Source of the DNA: Phoronis ovalis
Lineage: Eukaryota > Phoronida > Phoronidae
NCBI GenBank assembly: GCA_028565635.1
Contig: JAOXYB010031253.1
Span: 3,059-14,645, forward strand
DNA length: 11,587 bases
Reading direction: 5' to 3'
Below, in pieces: positions 8,190 through 11,587 of this stretch. The position numbers and the translations under genes are program-made. The notes under the pieces are model-generated. The model worked only from the letters and a program-made list of their open reading frames with translations. It did no database searches and was not told the origin of the DNA. How positions within the stretch are numbered: position 1 is the first letter of the stretch; every line of letters begins with the position of its first letter.

Positions 8190-8324
8190 TTAAACAGTAT
8201 GGGGGTCTTGCACTGATGTTACATTTTGGTGTTTTCTTCTAATACATGGTGTAAATGACATTGAGACTGGTATGTGATCTGTGAGAGGTGCCAACGCAGT
8301 GATGAAACTGTAATTATTGATGCC
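8190..8324 (-). CDS. SMPD3: Terminal coding exon of nSMase: catalytic His motif and stop
   Basis: The acceptor TTTTTACAG| (AG at 8326-8325) opens a phase-0 exon of 44 codons plus TAA (8192-8190). It contains NYSFITALAPLTDHIPVSM, corresponding to the SFIT...LTDHxPV block at the end of nSMases; the catalytic His codon is at 8276-8274. About 24 further residues follow, basic then polar. It is short and easy to miss, but it completes the active site. Confidence 0.92.
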   Translation of the reverse strand, partial: GINNYSFITALAPLTDHIPVSMSFTPCIRRKHQNVTSVQDPHTV

Positions 8325-10356
8325 CTGTAAAAATACAAAATAACTTGCTTTGAGACAAGTTAGTTATTTTAACAGAATATTAGTTTGATTATTGACTTTC
8401 TGTTGCAACAAAATACTTTTATAAAGACTGCACCATATTCTATTATTATGTCCACATCAATGAATTGTTGTACATTCAATTTTTTACTGCATACCAGTGC
8501 TTTGAATCAGGTATCAGATGTCGCATAGTGGCAACATTTGTAAGAGCATTGCATGACATGAAAATAAAGGCCAAACATGTATTCACAAATACTCAGATAA
8601 ATGAATAGTTACCATCAGTCCTTCAATGTCAGCACGGTACAGTATGTAATCTATTCGACGTCTGCCATCCTTTTCTAGATTACCTTCCTTACAAGTACTC
8701 TGAAAGCAATTAATCCGCGTATTTGCATCTTCAAGAGTGCTGAAAATAGTTAAATTAAAAATAGTCAACACCAGTTAACTGCTTATTGTTTGCTGACAAA
8801 TATTGTGATCTATTAATTAGACAAGTTTATTTATTAACTATGATTTTGAAAAAAAAAAATTCAAAACAGGTTCAACCATGATGTTTGATTAGGCACTCGG
8901 GGCCGTCAGACACTTTTTCAATCGTGGTGTTTTGAGAATTATCGATTTGAGAAAATATCAGTTCAGTAATCCAAAAAAAGGTTGCTGAAACGTCTCCATG
9001 CTGGCAGAAAAAATTGACAAGCAAAAAAAAAGGGCATTTCACGTATCCGTGCTCCCTAATTAAATTGACAAGCCAAAAAAAACCCTCTGTGGTCAGTGGT
9101 GGCGCGTCTCTCACTGTCAATTCAAAAAGGACCACATTACTATTTCAAAGGGGGGTGCGTTTACTATTTCAAAAGAGGGGTGCATTAACATTATGTTAAT
9201 GGTCCTCCCATTGCAAAAGGGGGGTGCAATAACATTACATGGGTTACCAATGCACCCCCCCCCCCATCTGACGGGCCTGGCACTACCACTAAATCAATTT
9301 TTGGCAAAGTTTTACATTTTTTTGTTTTAATACAGTTTAGAATTATATTAATGCAACATAAGTTTACCTTAAATGGAACCTTAAGTTACGAATAATATCT
9401 ATTAATATAAGCCGTCTGAAATGAGTATATTTATTAAGAAATATTATTCATGTTTATTACCTTTTTAGAGTTTCTGGTGTTCTTGCAGATTTTTTATGTA
9501 TCATGTGCTGAAACAACACTGTACCTAAAATATAAAATGTGTACAAAATTCTGCTATCAGTAAAATAATGAGAACTCTATGATTTTACTAAAACATTCCG
9601 AATTCTCAAGAATCCCATGTAAACATCAATAGCCGTTTCTGTAAAATGGATTATGGGAAAATGTAGAAGCATTCACCTGATGCCATTTAGACTTACCCAT
9701 TGTCCAATCTTGGTCTTTCCCGTGCCTGAGTCTGCAGGGATCAGAGTATAATCTCATCAGTTTATGTCCCCAGTGATTCTCTGCTGATGTTGAAACATTA
9801 TCAAAATTGAAGTCACCACACAAAAGTTCAAATACAACAACATCATCAGAATTTGTAGTTGTTTCTTTGAACTCATGCAACCAATTATGAATGTCGCTTA
9901 ATTGACAGGCTTTAACATCATGGGATCCTAGAAATTAGAAATTACTGAACATCACAAGTTTTCAAATGAGTATCTTGTAAATCAATGATTGAAATAATCT
10001 GTAACGTTGTAAGGACATTGTGTAAACAACAGGAAGTTTACAACCTTTGAAGACTGAAGAAGTCTTGCTCACAATACACATGTAGAATTATGTATTGCTT
10101 GTACGTAAATCCAAAATACATGGCATAGGTTAAATTAAAGTGGGTCGCTTTTCTCGTCTCGACACTTTAAAACTGAAGCATTGATAACAAAAAGGCACAT
10201 TTTTATTCCAGTACTTGTAAGATTTAAATTCAAAATATATTGCTCTCAGTGTTGTCCTAGCAAATCATTACCTTGTTCATTCTGCAGATGTGTGTTTGCT
10301 ATGTATCCAACCAGAGATTTTTGGCAACCACTGATTTCTTGGTAACCAATCAGAAC
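8190..10356 (-). CDS. SMPD3: Neutral sphingomyelinase, nSMase2/SMPD3-like, 3' five exons (5'-partial)
   Basis: Gene-level entry; coding exons on the minus strand are 10356-10272, 9927-9697, 9524-9461, 8739-8613 and 8324-8190. Together they give 642 nt, or 213 residues plus TAA. Known: this Mg-dependent phosphodiesterase of the DNase I-like fold cleaves sphingomyelin to ceramide and phosphocholine at membranes. Seen, numbered from the first visible codon: GYIANTHL (conserved TH), CGDFNFDN (Asp67 and Asn69), LYSDPCR, GRRRIDYILYR and APLTDHIPVSM (His186, the TDHxP catalytic His). The order and spacing resemble vertebrate SMPD3 more than SMPD2, especially the WLxEF...VVVFELLCGDFNFDN and DPCR...W(T)MGT blocks. 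All four junctions keep phase (1, 1, 2, 0). The membrane-associated N-terminal half and the early catalytic part are missing from the window. The short C-terminal tail after SMSF is not conserved as far as I can tell. Confidence 0.92.
8613..8739 (-). CDS. SMPD3: nSMase exon with the RRIDY motif
   Basis: The acceptor CTATTTTCAG| (AG at 8741-8740) is followed by phase 2, completing a Ser codon (AG|C). Donor ATG|GTAACT leaves phase 0. The exon encodes 42 full codons including GRRRIDYILYR (Arg/Asp/Tyr of the conserved family block). The region before it, which is Gln/Cys/Lys-rich, corresponds to a variable loop. Confidence 0.92.
8740..9460 (-). other. Intron of the nSMase gene carrying a MITE-like element
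   Basis: On the minus strand the donor is GTAATA (GT at 9460-9459) and the acceptor AG is at 8741-8740. Bases 8898-9279 are a transposon-like insert; the rest is AT-rich with no coding pattern. The 87- and 61-codon frames overlapping 8872-9199 come from the insert. Confidence 0.8.
8898..9279. mobile_element. MITE-like element, 382 bp, with 13-bp inverted ends and internal repeats
   Basis: The left end CGGGGCCGTCAGA (8898-8910) matches the reversed right end CAGGCCCGTCAGA (9267-9279) at 11 of 13. Both flanks read GCACT (8893-8897 and 9280-9284), giving a target duplication of 5-6 bp. Inside are two copies of AATTGACAAGC(C)AAAAAAA, two of TTACTATTTCAAA at 9137 and 9161, GGGGTGC at 9152, 9177 and 9221, and an inverted GCACCCC run near 9252. 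There is no coding capacity. The CAGG-type end suggests hAT-like, but the duplication is shorter than 8 bp. Confidence 0.6.
9461..9524 (-). CDS. SMPD3: Short nSMase exon
   Basis: A 64-bp exon between acceptor TATATTTTAG| (AG at 9526-9525) and donor AAAAAG|GTAATA. It enters in phase 1, rebuilding a Gly codon, and leaves in phase 2. The encoded GTVLFQHMIHKKSARTPETL aligns in position with the GTLL...TPxxL stretch that follows DPCR...W.IG in SMPD3. Confidence 0.85.
9697..9927 (-). CDS. SMPD3: nSMase exon with the GDFNFDN metal/catalytic motif
   Basis: The acceptor AATTTCTAG| (AG at 9929-9928) and the donor ATGG|GTAAGT (GT at 9696-9695) are both strong; entry and exit are phase 1. The exon encodes a helix HNWLHEF, an acidic loop, then VVVFELLCGDFNFDN (CGDFNFDN at 9820-9797) and LYSDPCRLRHGKDQDW. 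The Asp and Asn of GDFN are active-site residues in this superfamily. Confidence 0.94.
9928..10271 (-). other. Intron of the nSMase gene
   Basis: The donor GTAATG is at 10271-10266 and the acceptor AG at 9929-9928, both phase 1. AT-rich; I see no exon, repeat or structure in it. Confidence 0.85.
10272..10356 (-). CDS. SMPD3: First visible nSMase exon
   Basis: Acceptor TTGTTGTTGCATTTCTAG| (AG at 10358-10357). The frame VLIGYQEISGCQKSLVGYIA continues into NTHLQNEQ, then splits a Gly codon at donor CAAG|GTAATG. The VGYIxxTHL block with its conserved His (10290-10288) matches nSMase2. The exon enters in phase 0, so an upstream exon ending in phase 0 is required and is not seen in the window. Confidence 0.88.
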
Positions 10357-10424
10357 CTAGAAATGCAACAACAACCCCAAGGTTATTTATTTTACACAGG
10401 AACACCAAATTGGCATTAGTTTGC

Positions 10425-10760
10425 CCTGGGGGGGGGGGCACGTGAGTCAAAGGCTGGGTCCACATGCATGAACAAAAAATCGTGTGAAAAGGGCGTATTT
10501 TTTATCAACAGTGCATGTAACGTGCCATCCACTTTAAGGGTAGTACTACATATTTAGCATAATGTAGGCAAATTTTGTTTTTATAATATTAACGTCCGTA
10601 AAAGGGTGTTTTTCACCATCAGACCTGATGTGTAAAAAGGGTATGTTTTTAATGATTGAAGTCTGCCCAAGGGTAACTCTTTAAACCTGCATGTGTACCA
10701 TTGGGGTTCTTTTTAGCAGGCTTATACACGCATTTAGGGGCTATTTTTAAACCTTTGTAA
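10425..10760 (+). repeat. Degenerate AAGGGTGTTTTT-type repeat region
   Basis: It begins with CCTGGG...CACGTGAGTCA containing an 11-base G run, which resembles the end of the MITE at 2624-2949. It then has recurrent (GTG)TAAAAAGGGTATGTTTTT-like motifs near 10480, 10600 and 10630, and a looser AGGGTAACTCTTTAAACC near 10670. No matching second end or target duplication was found, so it may be a truncated relative of that MITE. Confidence 0.4.
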
Positions 10761-11494
10761 CTTTTAAAGTTAAGAAAATATTTCATATACATTTCTTTAT
10801 CCCCTCCTGTGTCATGTGGCAAGTCTATCAATTCCTTGTGTCAATTTCGAGGACCTACAGCACTACATAAACATTGTCCTACACATTTATTCATCCCATC
10901 CCATTGATTCAACTGAGGCAAGTTAATCACTCCCATCATCAATTTTGACTTGAGGAACTGCAGAACAACTCCTACTATGGATCCAGTTATCAGACCTCTT
11001 AGTGTCTAAAGAAATTTCTTCGATAAGGGGGTAAAACATATGTTGTGGGAGGTTCAATAACAGAAAGAAATGTATAAAAAACAGGTCTGCAGGTGCAGAC
11101 AGATGCCCATCATATGATGTAGTTTCTTTAGTTGTAAAGCCATCTTTGTATGTATAAGAGTTTTGAGGTTCATAATAGAGGGAAAATGTAAAATTTTTGG
11201 TTTGAAAAGAAAATAGGCGGTTTTGCTTTGTCTTTCCCGAAATGGCGTACCAAATATAAAGCTGATCAGATAAAAACTGAAGCAGATATTGTGCGACAAA
11301 GAAAGTGTTACACACAACAAAAAATGTGGAAGATTAATATCGGCATTTGACCTACTTCTCAGGGTCAATTTGAAATGTCACTTGGCCTAATACACCCACC
11401 AACCTATGACCTTCGTGCATCCACCTTCAAATCGTCCAATCATCGCTTCGCCTTTCCTGAAATGGGCTCAACGTAACATGCACTCTTGGGTACA

Positions 11495-11519
11495 AACATG
11501 GCCACCAGTTGGCCATGTT
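11495..11519. repeat. Small perfect hairpin
   Basis: AACATGGCCA (11495-11504) and TGGCCATGTT (11510-11519) are perfect inverted repeats around the loop CCAGT. Several TGACC/GGGTCA half-sites lie around it (about 11349, 11361, 11407, 11531 and 11559). It may be part of an interspersed repeat cut by the window edge. Confidence 0.45.
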
Positions 11520-11587
11520 AGAAGTAATCAGGGTCAAACTAATATCCGACATGTACTTTGACCAGTACTTACCCTGTACCTAATATG

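Larger units (their letters stand above)
10357..11587 (-). other. Upstream intron of the nSMase gene, no convincing exon
   Basis: SMPD3-type residues expected just before VLIG (the NDDALASKG-like block) are not readable on the minus strand up to the right edge. The sequence holds degenerate repeats (about 10425-10760) and a small hairpin near 11500. The 130- and 104-codon minus frames at 10923-11368 overlap in different frames and resemble no family I know. I treat the stretch as intron. Confidence 0.5.

Noticed and set aside
10923-11368. 130- and 104-codon overlapping minus frames, considered as upstream nSMase exons
   Set aside because: No nSMase block matches, and two long frames overlapping out of phase point to chance low stop density.
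1-11587. CRISPR array, bacterial operon or phage signals
   Set aside because: No regularly spaced direct repeats with unique spacers and no ribosome-binding-site pattern; the spliced genes are animal-type.

Overview
The window looks like nuclear DNA of an invertebrate animal. It is AT-rich by eye, its coding sequence is split by GT-AG introns, and it carries several short non-autonomous DNA transposons. Both recognisable genes are animal types. Kinesin-light-chain-like TPR units with near-identical copies, plus a ZU5/UPA region, suggest a marine invertebrate, perhaps a non-vertebrate deuterostome (hemichordate, echinoderm or lancelet). That last step is inference and no species can be named.

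Layout. Bases 2-5669 (+) hold the 3' part of a gene that enters from the left edge. I assembled it from three exons (2-1588, 3132-3993, 5452-5669) whose splice phases agree. It encodes TPR repeats, then a ZU5-like and a UPA-like region, then a complete subtilisin-type (S8) serine protease domain with Asp, His, Asn and Ser in place. Its first intron carries a hAT-like MITE (2624-2949) with an exact 8-bp target duplication. Its second intron carries a GCGAGCAGCGAGC-rich repeat (4734-5033). A third candidate element with inverted ends (5733-6880) begins 64 bp after the stop codon.

Bases 8190-10356 (-) hold the last five coding exons of a neutral sphingomyelinase of the SMPD3 (nSMase2) type. They include the GDFN, RIDY and TDHIP motifs of the DNase I-like phosphodiesterase fold, and the phases match at every junction. 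The 5' exons of this gene are not visible and probably lie beyond the right edge. A further MITE-like element (8898-9279) sits in one of its introns, and its 3' UTR probably contains a 19-bp-arm hairpin (8107-8149). The two genes converge tail to tail across about 2.5 kb.

How the genes may work. The first protein joins a repeat sensor/scaffold region, a ZU5-UPA module (the pair that forms FIIND in NLRP1/CARD8 and also occurs in PIDD and UNC5) and a C-terminal protease. That is the layout expected of a sensor with a proteolytic output in innate immunity or cell death. This is the most interesting feature of the window and is an inference from domain order. The sphingomyelinase makes ceramide, but nothing in the sequence shows that the two genes act together. 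The right-hand 1.2 kb shows repeats and no convincing exon.
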